Part shown: one piece after another, positions 1 through 9,500 of the stretch
Layout of the letters: each line of letters begins with the position of its first letter
Numbering within the stretch: the first letter of the stretch is position 1
From: Phoronis ovalis
Lineage: Eukaryota > Phoronida > Phoronidae
DNA: 17,260 nucleotides
Assembly (NCBI GenBank): GCA_028565635.1
Contig: JAOXYB010021336.1
Location: 1-17,260 of the forward strand
Direction: 5' to 3'
Position numbers and translations under genes: made by a program
The notes under the pieces: generated by a model
What the model was told of the DNA's origin: nothing
The model's input: the letters and a program-made list of their open reading frames with translations, nothing else
Database searches by the model: none

Positions 1-589
1 CAAACTCGGAAGTGGATCAGATTTTTATTAAAGTAGATGTTTTAAGTTCTTTTAAGGCAGTTTCCCAGGCACTTTCTTGCCGTTTTCTTTGAAATTTATA
101 AAAAACGTACCCTTTAAAGCGGAGAGATGGATCTCGAGTTAGATAGCACTAGATGACAGACCCTTGACCCGTACAAGGTAAAATAAATAACAAAAAAGCA
201 CCCCTTGACCCGGACGGTGTGCCGAAATATAGATCCCTTGAGCGCCGAGCATTCCCGTCATCACTTTATATTGAGTGACCCTCCCGGGTTATCCTTACAC
301 ATCTAAGTATAAGGATGCATCACAAAGACACAAAGCCATTTAGTACTGTTCAGAAATGTTATGTTTATAGTTGCCAAACACCTCTATTTAGAAATAAATA
401 AATACAGGTTTGGGATATGTTTGTGAATTGTGATGAGTTATAGTTTGTTTAAGGGTAGAGTATAGCAATCCATTTTTACACAAACTGACCGATACAAACT
501 AAATTCCAAAATTTATTTATGAAATTATGGATACAAACCTAAAATTATTTCCTGTAAGCAGTGGGTATAGTAATCCAATTTTTGAATAT

Positions 590-690
590 CATTACGGTAG
601 CAATCCAAAAAAATACAGTAAAAAGTATACAATCCAAATCCAAAATGTTCAACTCGGCTGCACACCCCCACCAAAAATAACCTGAGTAAA
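590..690 (+). repeat. Dispersed repeat, copy 1 (partner at 6318-6405)
   Basis: This segment resembles 6318-6405 in the same orientation. Shared anchors are AATCCAAAAA / ATCCCAAAAA, AAAAGTATACA, AAATCCAAAAT and CCCACC.AAAATAA. By eye the match is about three quarters over some 80 bases with small gaps. One copy lies in intergenic DNA and one in an ARID3 intron, so this is a dispersed repeat family and not part of a gene. I do not recognise the family. Confidence 0.6.
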
Positions 691-940
691 CCCCTGGGCC
701 TCGATCCAGCCTACTGCTGGGGGTACAATTGAAGTACATCTCAATGTATCTAGCTGGTGTAAGTATATATATCAACCAACAAAACTTGGAGCTAACACAC
801 TAGCTGGTTCAGTCTGGAAAATTACTAAAAAAAACAACGTTATATGTAGTTTTAACACGACCACCAGTCTGTCAAAATTAGAGTACTCTGTACTGAACAT
901 GAAGCTAGTCGGGTAAAAACAAATGGTTATTGCGGCATTC

Positions 941-1167
941 AATCTGGAAACAAACACGGTTGCCAGTCTGCTGTCTTGTAAGTAATCCATGTCAAAATTT
1001 TTTTCCAGATATGTACTTTGACCTGTGTTGTCCTTGTATCGAATGCAAAGCTGATAGGATAAAACCTGAAGTTATTGCAAGACAAAGCATTATGCATGCA
1101 AGATATATCAAAGATTCTGATTGCCATTTGACCCACTTTCAAGATCATTCCAAAATGACACCTAGCC
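941..1167 (+). repeat. Diverged direct repeat, copy A (partner 1359-1511)
   Basis: Resembles 1359-1511 in the same orientation. Anchors in order: CAATCT.GG, GATATGTACTT, ATCGAAT..., AAAC.TGAAG.TATT, CAAGAC..AAAG, TTATG, and CAAAATGAC.CCT. Copy A is longer, with about 70 extra bases spread among the anchors. This is an old duplication or two members of one repeat family. No protein similarity is recognised on either strand. Confidence 0.55.
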
Positions 1168-1185
1168 AAATATGTCTACCCACCT

Positions 1186-1222
1186 TTATGACTCCGCCTG
1201 TGATTCACAGGCGGAGTCATAA
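1186..1222. repeat. 37-bp near-perfect palindrome
   Basis: Arms of 18 bases (1186-1203 and 1205-1222) are exact reverse complements around a single central base at 1204. The left arm is TTATGACTCCGCCTGTGA. It is GC-rich compared with its surroundings and lies between the two copies of a diverged direct repeat. It may be the tip of a foldback element; weaker pairing outside the core (CCACTTTC-type sequences on both sides) hints at a longer decayed inverted repeat. Confidence 0.85.
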
Positions 1223-1358
1223 TCATGGCCTCGTCTTTCTGGAAAGTGGCATGTGACATGTCATCTTTCACCTAGCGTATTATGCCCGCCAACCTATGGC
1301 CTTCGTGAATCCACCTTTGAATCGTCCAGTGAATGCTTCATCTCCCTTATGGGGACAC

Positions 1359-1511
1359 AATCTCTGGGGAACAAATATGACCACCATGCAGTCGGGAACC
1401 GATATGTACTTACTCTAAATCGAATATGAAGCGGATCGGAGGAAAACTGAAGCTATTATTACAAGACGGAAAGTGTTATGGATATGGGATGCATACAAAA
1501 TGACTCCTCCC
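1359..1511 (+). repeat. Diverged direct repeat, copy B (partner 941-1167)
   Basis: Second copy of the direct repeat at 941-1167. It shares GATATGTACTT, a TCGAAT core, AAACTGAAGCTATT, ACAAGAC and CAAAATGACTCCT in the same order. It ends just before the presumed ARID3 polyadenylation region. Confidence 0.55.
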
Positions 1512-1543
1512 GATGTTCAACTGAATGAAATACAAAACACTTT

Positions 1544-1563
1544 TTTATTTTGCACACTTTATT
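1544..1563 (-). promoter_or_regulatory. Paired candidate polyadenylation signals
   Basis: Two AATAAA hexamers lie 14 bases apart on the minus strand, at 1563-1558 and 1549-1544. They are the first canonical signals I see downstream of the ARID3 stop. They are placed to end a 3' UTR of about 1.9 kb, with cleavage expected around 1535-1520. AATAAA is common by chance in AT-rich DNA, so this is moderate evidence. Confidence 0.45.
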
Positions 1564-1722
1564 ATGATATATTCAGAAACAAATGTTCATTTATGAGATA
1601 AAACTTTTCTACAAATCTACAAACAGTCTTGAATAACTGGCACATTTTTGCACATAATGGTATACAGCTGAGCATTTCAAGTTTGAGTATCCTTTGCAAT
1701 AGATCTACAAGTACTGTTATTC

Positions 1723-1747
1723 TATATATATATATATATATATATAT
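1723..1747. repeat. TA dinucleotide microsatellite
   Basis: About 25 bases of uninterrupted alternating T and A, within the presumed ARID3 3' UTR. Likely length-variable between individuals. Confidence 0.95.
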
Positions 1748-2035
1748 GTGGGACAGCAAACTTACCAAACAGTCAATCATTCAACATTGTTGCAATAAGA
1801 TACCGTTATTACATCTTTTCATTTATAGGCAACTTTGTTGTTATACTTTTAATGAGATGTGCCTTTTGGCCTGCGACAACACATTTCTACAATGAGGAGT
1901 ACAACACCAGCTGGAGAGTGTTTTATAATCACCCAGCTCAAGTAGATTTTGAATTTCCTATTGTGAAGAGAGTCGCAAAGCAAGACACCAAAAGGATGTG
2001 AGAAAAGACCACAGGAGTGCATAACAACTGTAAGT

Positions 2036-2125
2036 GGCACAAATTCATTTAGTGTTTAATTGACATGTACTACCCGTTAGTGGTGCCAATGGAACTCGGT
2101 AGTACAAGCTCAACGAATTTGTGCC
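2036..2125. repeat. Strong two-part hairpin in the ARID3 3' UTR
   Basis: Outer arms GGCACAAATTC (2036-2046) and its exact reverse complement (2115-2125) give an 11-bp stem. Inner arms TGTACTACC (2066-2074) and its exact reverse complement (2098-2106) give a further 9-bp stem, extended by GTT/AAC (2076-2078 with 2093-2095) past a small mismatch. The asymmetric internal loop has 19 and 8 bases, and the apical loop is about 14 bases. It could be an RNA structure in the 3' UTR or a small foldback element. Confidence 0.75.
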
Positions 2126-3411
2126 CAATGCTATTAGGATCCCCTGGACCAACAAAGTTGCATGAAGTGTAATAATTGAACTTGAATAAAACAACATCTA
2201 AGACAAAAATTCAAATACAATGACCGGTAACTTCAGTTAATTAAAAATGTCAACATCTTACAAACAAGTCCAAGCAATATACCATGTATCAGTCGATGTT
2301 TCCCATAGGGAAGCAATTCAAAGTGGCAGCTTCATTACAAAGTTGCAAATAAACCAATCTGAAACATAATTCTTAGCAATGCTATGAATTTTGCTCAGAT
2401 AGATAATTAAACTAAGTACTAAACAATCAAAGCAAAAAAAACTCCCAAAAAGAGAATATCTAATCAATAAAATAATACGTAATGAAAAACTAAGTATACT
2501 GTAGGTTAGTAGGTTTTATAAACAGTGCCTCCCCTGTAGAAAAGTGGAACACTCTTAAGCTAAACAAAACACAGCTATCTGTTGCAAGATTATAAGATTC
2601 AGAAGGAGGCCAATATAAAACTAATACTATATCATTTATCAAAAAATAATAATACTGTTCCAATAAGTACAATGATACAAAATGTGCCTATAACAAAATG
2701 ACTAGAATTATCGTAATTCTTCACTATTAAACATGGTAGCCAATGAAAAAATGTCTGCCATTATTATTTATACAACATTGCTCGTCCAACATCTAACCAA
2801 CATAAAACGTATGCACCATCTTATCAATTTACTCTTTTATATTTATCGCTAAACAAATAAAATTTTTACATTTATACATTTCTTACTATTAAGAACAAAT
2901 TCTCAAATTATTGCTTGTTACGCCTTCGGTAGTAACTGGTTATAATGCTAAATAATCTCCACAAAAATGTCTCCACAGTCAGAAAAACAAATTAACCGAT
3001 ATGCGCCGAGCGTGTATAAATTAGTAAATTTTATATAAGAATCACCCTCGAACATGGACCGAGAATATTTTGTGGAGAATACTGACAATGGCACACGGTG
3101 CTTAACGCACAAGCAACAGACATCAATCCTGATACCTGTTCTCACTGTAATCTAACTATAAATCACCAAGTGTAAACAATTATGGATTTAGCAAAAAAAT
3201 TAACACCTTTTTCTAAGACTTGCTTCGCCATGAATCTTCCACTAGCTTCTCTTCACAACATATCTCTAAACTGACAATTAGGATGGCCCCAACAAATATG
3301 CATGAAAAGCACCACTTTAAGGAAGTCCATTTACACACTTTGCTCCATATCAACACCCCTCATAAGCTATAATCTAGATGTCTGAGGATATATGGTATGC
3401 GTGTATGTGTT

Positions 3412-3515
3412 CTATGTCCTTGGCTTTGGTTGGGCGAAGAGTACACCCTGATACATAATACCGTTGATCTCCATGCTGACAACTAATGAATTCTCAGCCT
3501 CGGTTCGACCATCAG
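3412..3515 (-). CDS. ARID3: ARID3 terminal coding exon E (REKLES beta strand and stop)
   Basis: Too short to show as an ORF, but clear from homology. After acceptor TTTTCCAG it completes Ala251 and encodes DGRTEAENSLVVSMEING, IMYQGVLFAQ and PKPRT, then TAG at 3414-3412. The strand SMEINGIMYQGVLFAQ is the hallmark end of the ARID3 REKLES region. Phase 1 matches the exon D donor exactly. Only five residues follow the conserved strand, whereas vertebrate ARID3A carries a longer low-complexity tail. The linker between TSR and NSLVVS is also short, so an alternatively used small exon in the 3-kb intron is possible but not seen. Confidence 0.92.
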
Positions 3516-6500
3516 CTGGAAAAAGACAAAGTGGGAATTATGAAATACATTTGTACGAATGAAAGTTGCATTACTTTTCAGCTTTGTGTATAACATCATG
3601 TGAAGCAGGTTTGATCACATTAGGATTACATTAACTGTATAATGTTAAAGATGTAAGGAATGCCATAATTTGTGGAAAGATCTATGTAACTATGTTTCCT
3701 GAAAATATTCCAACATGTAATTAATATTTACGAAAATATCTACTTCACCATCATGGCAGATCATCCATACTACATTTAATGTAAAAGTAATTTATAAGCT
3801 TCATTCTTTTTAGAAACTGACAAAATTCCAGTGTTTTCAGATTTTGAAATCTGAATGTTTCAATACGTAAATACTGAAGACTTTTCACAGATTAATATTT
3901 TTTGTCAAATTACTATCGATTCTTATCAGTTCTAGCTCTCATTGCAAAATATTTTATCATAACTAATATTACTAGTTATGGTCTGAATCACACCTTCCGA
4001 GATCTTTTTTTTTTAAATTTTGTTGCAAAATTGATTTACATGGAGGGAGGTGCAAAATTAAATAGCAAGTAACATCAATATCATTTTTCAATTTCCAACA
4101 AGGAATAAATATATAGAATCCCCCTTGACTGGTTTTGAGAGCTTTTATTATATACTACCAAACTGATACAAAAATGATGCAAATTATAAGATACAGATGG
4201 TGCTAGCTGGTGAAAGGCATGCTCAGTTGTTAATAACTAATTTAATGTCAATATGGGGCAATATTCAATGAGGGGGAAAATGTAAAAAAATATCACAAAA
4301 ACAATTGCCTTAGTTACAAACAAACAGACCTATAAAAGTATAACTTGTGTTGATCGTAATAAATTTTCTCAAGGTTTCCCCGCATAATGGTCATTAGAAT
4401 ACCACTATAATTAATGTAACCTATCCGACAGGCACCAAGCAAGTCTTGACAAATGGCAAACAGTTGAATATATTTCGAGAGATATCAACATTTGTTGAAA
4501 TGTCTTAATCACAGGCTTTAAAATCTCAGGCACTTCATTTATATACAATTAATGATATTTAGTTGGAAATCAAGGGTATCAACTACAGGCTAAAACACTT
4601 GTTATAATTTATCAGGAGATGCTGACGTAAACATTTCATATCAAAAATGCTACAAATTTGTTTCCTACTTTCATGTACATCAGCAGACTTTCATATGTCT
4701 AACATGATTTTTTTTTGTACTATTATTTTTATTCTGATAACGTTATTTTTACTTACGATTAAAATATAGATTTAATCCATGCGTCGAAATTTTAAAGTTT
4801 GATTAAAAATTTATTTTTTTGTAAACTAAGTCTAAAATGAATTTTTTATACTATTAAATATTTTTTATTCTGATAATGTTATTTTGATTAAGATTGATGC
4901 ATGAATTTAATTCATTGCTTTTTTTAAAGATTTGTTTGTATTCTATTAAATCATAAGGGCACAGAAGTGATATTTTAGAAATATGCAATTATGGTTGTAA
5001 AACAAATTTACATACTAAAAATATGTTGAATGAAGATTTTTTCCTTTTAAACTAATAATTTGTGTTAAAATTATAGCCAGGCTGCAGTACACCACATACT
5101 GACCTTTGAAGGTGGAAAGCGCTTTCTTTGAGTTTAGTTTACATGAAAATACAAAACTGCACCAAATTGCATGTTAAATTTTAATCTAATAAGTTGTTGA
5201 AGTAAATCAAATATCAGCATAAATGCTCTTTTGATATCATAATGATTCGGTGAAATTGGAAATTCTAATGTTATTTAGAGACTTTACTACATTGTTTATG
5301 TACCTTTGTTTATTATAGTTGTGGTGACTATGCACATGCAAGATTTTCTGTAATCAATAAATATATTTTCAAACCAGCCTATGTTCCTTAAAACAGCTCA
5401 TTTAATATTTAGAAATGTAACAGAAATTTAATTATATCTATGTACCATGCTTTTACTTCAGTGAAGAAGCACCGTATCATTGTTTGTAGTATGTTTTTCA
5501 GCTTTAACTTTAATAATTTAGTTTTATTTTTGTTTTTAATTTTTCAGTTTGGTGTCACACTACTAATCCAAAATAAGCCCAACATTCTGGTATAACAATA
5601 ATAGGCCTATGCCAGAAATGAACACATTAAACACAAAAAACAAAACCACAACATTAAAGTAATCATATTATTAACATGCAAAAATAGGTGAAATAGTTCC
5701 CACATAAATGATACATTGGAACCCCCGCCCTTATTAAGTATCCCTTGAACCATGTGCATGCTGGATTTAGTTTCAATGTCTGATTTGTTTGTCTGTCTAC
5801 ATAATACATCTTGAAAATCCATAAATAAATATATTCCTGGATACAGATCATTGCTCAATCATTTTAGATGTTTGCTTAAGTTTTGAAAACCATGAAAGAG
5901 GATCCACCAAATTATTTCACCAGCTATCAAAAAAGTTATTTTTCAACACAGAATATATTAAAACGTCTACTACTGCACTCCACAACATAACCCATTTATT
6001 TTCAATTTTGTAATGTTTGTTGCCTCATCAGACGAAACAGCTCACAAACGACAAGTTACGCACGGCTGATACAAAGAACTTGTTCACGTCATGACAACTT
6101 CACAAGACAGGGAGTAAGTACCGTTGTGATTGCAATAAAACCAATTTGAAAATATTGAAATATTACATAGTTTTGGCAACGGAACTGTCAGTGCTTTTCC
6201 AAGAGAAAAAATCAAAATTTTAATTAGCAGTAGAAATTGAAAAATAACATCGAAGCATCTAAAATCTTCGCAACAACCTGTGGTTAGTAATAATTAAACC
6301 AAATTTTGTATTTCTGAACAGCAGCATCCCAAAAATAGAGACAAAAGTATACATTCGAAATCCAAAATTTTTACCCCGTAGGTCTACCCACCGAAAATAA
6401 TATGATCTACCTACCTAAAAATAATATGATTAATTTTGCATACTAACCATAGAGCTATTAGTAAAGTAATCTATATAATTATATAATATATATAATTGAC

Positions 6501-9500
6501 TTGATAATTTGTGATGACATCTGTAGCTTACCTCTGCTTGTTAGCTTGAGATGTGCACTTGGCATACATGCATGAGCTAACAATCGCTCCTCTTCTGACA
6601 ATGTCGGTAGAGATCGTTTCTTTGGTGGTTCTTCATCCAGAGACCTCGATTGTAATCTTTTGGTCGCTTCCTCCATAGCTCTTGATGTAGCCTCCATTTT
6701 GGCCAATAACTGCCTTCTCTCAGCGGGTGAAGCTGGTGGTGTTTGGTCATCATCTGCAATACACAAATACATTTATTAAATGCCAATGCAAAACAAATAA
6801 GGAAAGCAGAAAGACAGCAGGGAGTTTGAGCTAACATTGTAACATTTTGAAGCATGTTATACATGCTTTGACAGATTTCTTATCTTTACGTTTTCTCACA
6901 TGTTCAATAGTGTCACAAGTATCCATTAATTAACAACCTATTGATTACAGTTTTAGATTCAGAGATTTGTGGATTGTTCATTAACAAAACCCGATTACTT
7001 TAGGAATATAATGTGGCTAGCTAGCTATCCATGGAAGAGCTACTAAATATGCCAAGAAAATTAGACAAATCATATTTATGATAGTACCACAAGTAGAATG
7101 TTGGTCAGTCTGAACAATAGTTACCTGATGATGTGCCAACAGCTGGTTTTTCTCGGAGTGACTCTGGGTGAAAGCCATTAAGATGCCCATTTATGTGACC
7201 ATTCATTGCAGTTAACCCGTTGAAAAATCCACCATTAAGATGAGGCGAAACAAGACTAGGAGCACCAGGAGACATTTCATAACCATAGCTTGGACGTCGA
7301 CCCTCACGACGGTTACCATCGATCGCCGCTTGTAGTTCAGCAGGCGAACTCAGTTTCAATTTCTCACATTCATATGGGTAAAGATATTTCATATACCTAA
7401 ATGAAGAAATTTAATGCATTCCAAGTTGATTGTTCAATTCAATTGCCAAATTTTTATTTTAAAACTGGTACCTATGACATGCAATTAGAAATCGTAAGAA
7501 AACTGTAGCTATTATGTGATACGTCTTATAGCATTGGACCCACTATATGCTAAATCCAATAAATGTCTATAAGGATGTACTTGCGGAAGAACATTTGGAC
7601 TGAATACAATACATTCCACTTATTTTCCTCACTATTTAAATTGTAAAAGTTAAAACAATAAGAAACTTATTATTCACTTTAAAATAACAGCTTGAAGAGG
7701 AAAACTTACTGTGTTCTAAGTGTAAACGCTGCACTTGTTATTGAAGATGGTAGATTGAGACCTTTCGTAATTTCTCTCCACAATTTCTTGTTAATAACTT
7801 CTACAAGTCCACCCTTTGAGACAACCAACTTAAACAGCTGATACAGGTCTAATGTCTGCTTAGCCATGATAGGAATACGATTCACAGGGGTTCCTTAAAA
7901 ACATAATATTTTTTTGTACTGCATATTAAAATGGAAGTGGGATCTATTCCCAGGCCACCATAAAGCAAGATATTCATGTAGCGACATTTTCTGCCTCTCA
8001 AATTTTTTTTATGGTAAAGATAAGTTTATGGCCATCACCCAATTTCAAGTTATTGTCATATGTCTTTACACCAATGTGGACTTTTTGTAATGCTTTTGTT
8101 TTTTCATGATCCATTAAAGCGATTTGTTGTAATGTTTTATTTTTTCCTGATCCAAGACAATGTAATGCTTTTACATTTTTAGTTAATAAGGAATTGCTGT
8201 TTGTAGGTTTTAAAATGGTAAAAAGATACCATAAAATCACTATTTATACAAAAGGTATGTTTACCCAATTAAACAGTTGTTATAGTAAAATTAATTATTT
8301 TCTGTCAACATAACCACCTAACATTAATAAGTGAATACTTGCTAGTTTAATCAGCTGTCTTTCAATGATTTTTGCATGTTTGTGTAGCTGAAGGGAAATT
8401 ACACTACTTTTCACTATACCACAGCAAACTCCATCATTCAGAGGATGACTAATAACAACTTTTAATATATTAAAGTTTAAAATATTTTTTTTACAAACTA
8501 ATTTTCATGTACTTGACATTTTTCTTATTTATAACATTTTTACAGTTTTTATAACAAAAATGAAAATATTATGCAGTGGGGCTCATTGCCATACAATGTC
8601 CTGTTTTTTCAGCTGGGTTATTTATTTTACAAAGTTCCTTCAATTCATTTATATTAGGACAGTCAAAGTAAGGAGTATAAGGGCAGAATATTTTAAGGCT
8701 AACTAGTCTCAGCAGAACATATGATAGTAAACAACTCCTTAATAATATTACCCAAACATAACTACAAGTTTTAAAATACCAATACCATAATACAAGCAGG
8801 ATTATATTAAGCAAATCTTAGCTGTGATATTTGTATTGCATGTCCAATTATATAATATTAGATGGACTGCCTTCTGTTGAACACATTTAATTGTAAATAA
8901 GTTGTCATTTTTCTACTCTGACAAATTACTGACAGTCCTTCATTACTGATATCAAAAGATTGTGTATCATTAGTTTTCTATTTGGTTGATCGGTTGGACA
9001 GATGACAGCCCAATCTGGTTTAACACTTAAAAGTTCATAAAAGCACTACAAATTTTATTAGCTTCTTTGAATAATATAATTTCTAATATCCTCCAATCAA
9101 AATCTTATTTACTATAAGATTACTGTGATAATTACATGGGTTTACATCTGACAAAATGATAAAGTTATTATTATAGGGTTTGGTTAAGATTTTTTTCATG
9201 GGTGGAGTATCAGCATTGGTTTGCTGTGCCATATATATCAAAATTGTCCAAAATGATAAATGTTTGAATCAAAGGAATTTCATCATATAAATATCGATAA
9301 GGTTAAAATATCAGCAGAATTCCCCAAGAATTTCAAAAATAAATAATTATTAAATGATACTAATAGTACTGAAAACATGAAGTCCCACAGTGACTCTGGT
9401 ATTCCGTCTTGTTCTTGCGGGGTCACGACTTTGGTTCAGTTCAGGATTATGATCATGTACATTTATGTTTGTCCAGGAAATTTCAAACTAATTTGATTGG

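Larger units (their letters stand above)
1..1529. other. Intergenic DNA downstream of ARID3, rich in degenerate repeats
   Basis: No coding region is supported. The longest open frame (930-1256, plus strand) runs through a repeat and a palindrome and has no recognisable domain. The segment has a higher GC content than the introns and looks like decayed mobile elements. A short direct repeat, CCTTGACCCG, occurs at about 162-171 and 203-212 with a weaker third copy near 235. Runs related to TAGCAATCCA recur between 460 and 610. A repeat shared with the last ARID3 intron lies at 590-690, a diverged direct repeat at 941-1167 and 1359-1511, and a palindrome at 1186-1222. Confidence 0.6.
1530..3411 (-). 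other. ARID3: Probable ARID3 3' UTR
   Basis: AT-rich sequence without a credible coding frame, directly after the ARID3 stop codon. Reading down the minus strand, I found no AATAAA before 1563-1558, where one occurs, followed by another at 1549-1544; ATTAAA variants occur earlier, near 2060 and 1857. A single long 3' UTR of about 1.85 kb is therefore the simplest reading, with shorter forms possible through the variants. It contains a strong hairpin (2036-2125) and a TA microsatellite (1723-1747). The extent is inferred from signals only; no transcript evidence is available here. Confidence 0.5.
3516..6531 (-). other. ARID3: ARID3 intron between exons D and E (3016 bp, phase 1)
   Basis: Bounded by donor GTAAGC at 6531 and acceptor TTTTCCAG ending at 3516. 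It is AT-rich throughout and I found no exon-like frame with splice sites. It holds a direct repeat pair (4717-4800 and 4849-4930), a dispersed repeat copy (6318-6405), and a less AT-rich patch around 5960-6130 that may be a decayed element but matches nothing I recognise. Confidence 0.85.

Noticed and set aside
930-1256. 108-codon open frame on the plus strand
   Set aside because: It runs across one copy of a repeat and the 37-bp palindrome, has no recognisable domain, and competes with an equally open frame on the other strand. Chance openness in repeat DNA.
1723-1747. TA run as a TATA-box promoter
   Set aside because: It is a plain dinucleotide microsatellite in the 3' flank with no downstream gene on either strand.
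2036-2125. Calling the UTR hairpin a microRNA precursor
   Set aside because: The large asymmetric internal loop (19 against 8 bases) and short stems do not fit a Dicer-type precursor; no seed family is recognised.
6577-6864. Open frame on the minus strand overlapping exon D
   Set aside because: It is a different frame across exon D and its intron; the homologous REKLES frame and matching splice phases use the other frame.
7998-8240. 80-codon minus-strand frame with repeated KALQ-like residues
   Set aside because: The residue repetition comes from a degenerate TGTAATGTTTT-type DNA repeat near 8086-8180; there is no splice or homology support for coding.
8569-8814. 81-codon minus-strand frame with a Cys-rich C-terminal part, considered as a transposase fragment
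   Set aside because: No catalytic motif or family similarity could be named, and composition matches the surrounding intron.
9370-9440. GC-richer patch with GGTTCAGTTC, considered as a second tRNA-derived SINE
   Set aside because: No box A or clover-leaf arms could be placed around it.
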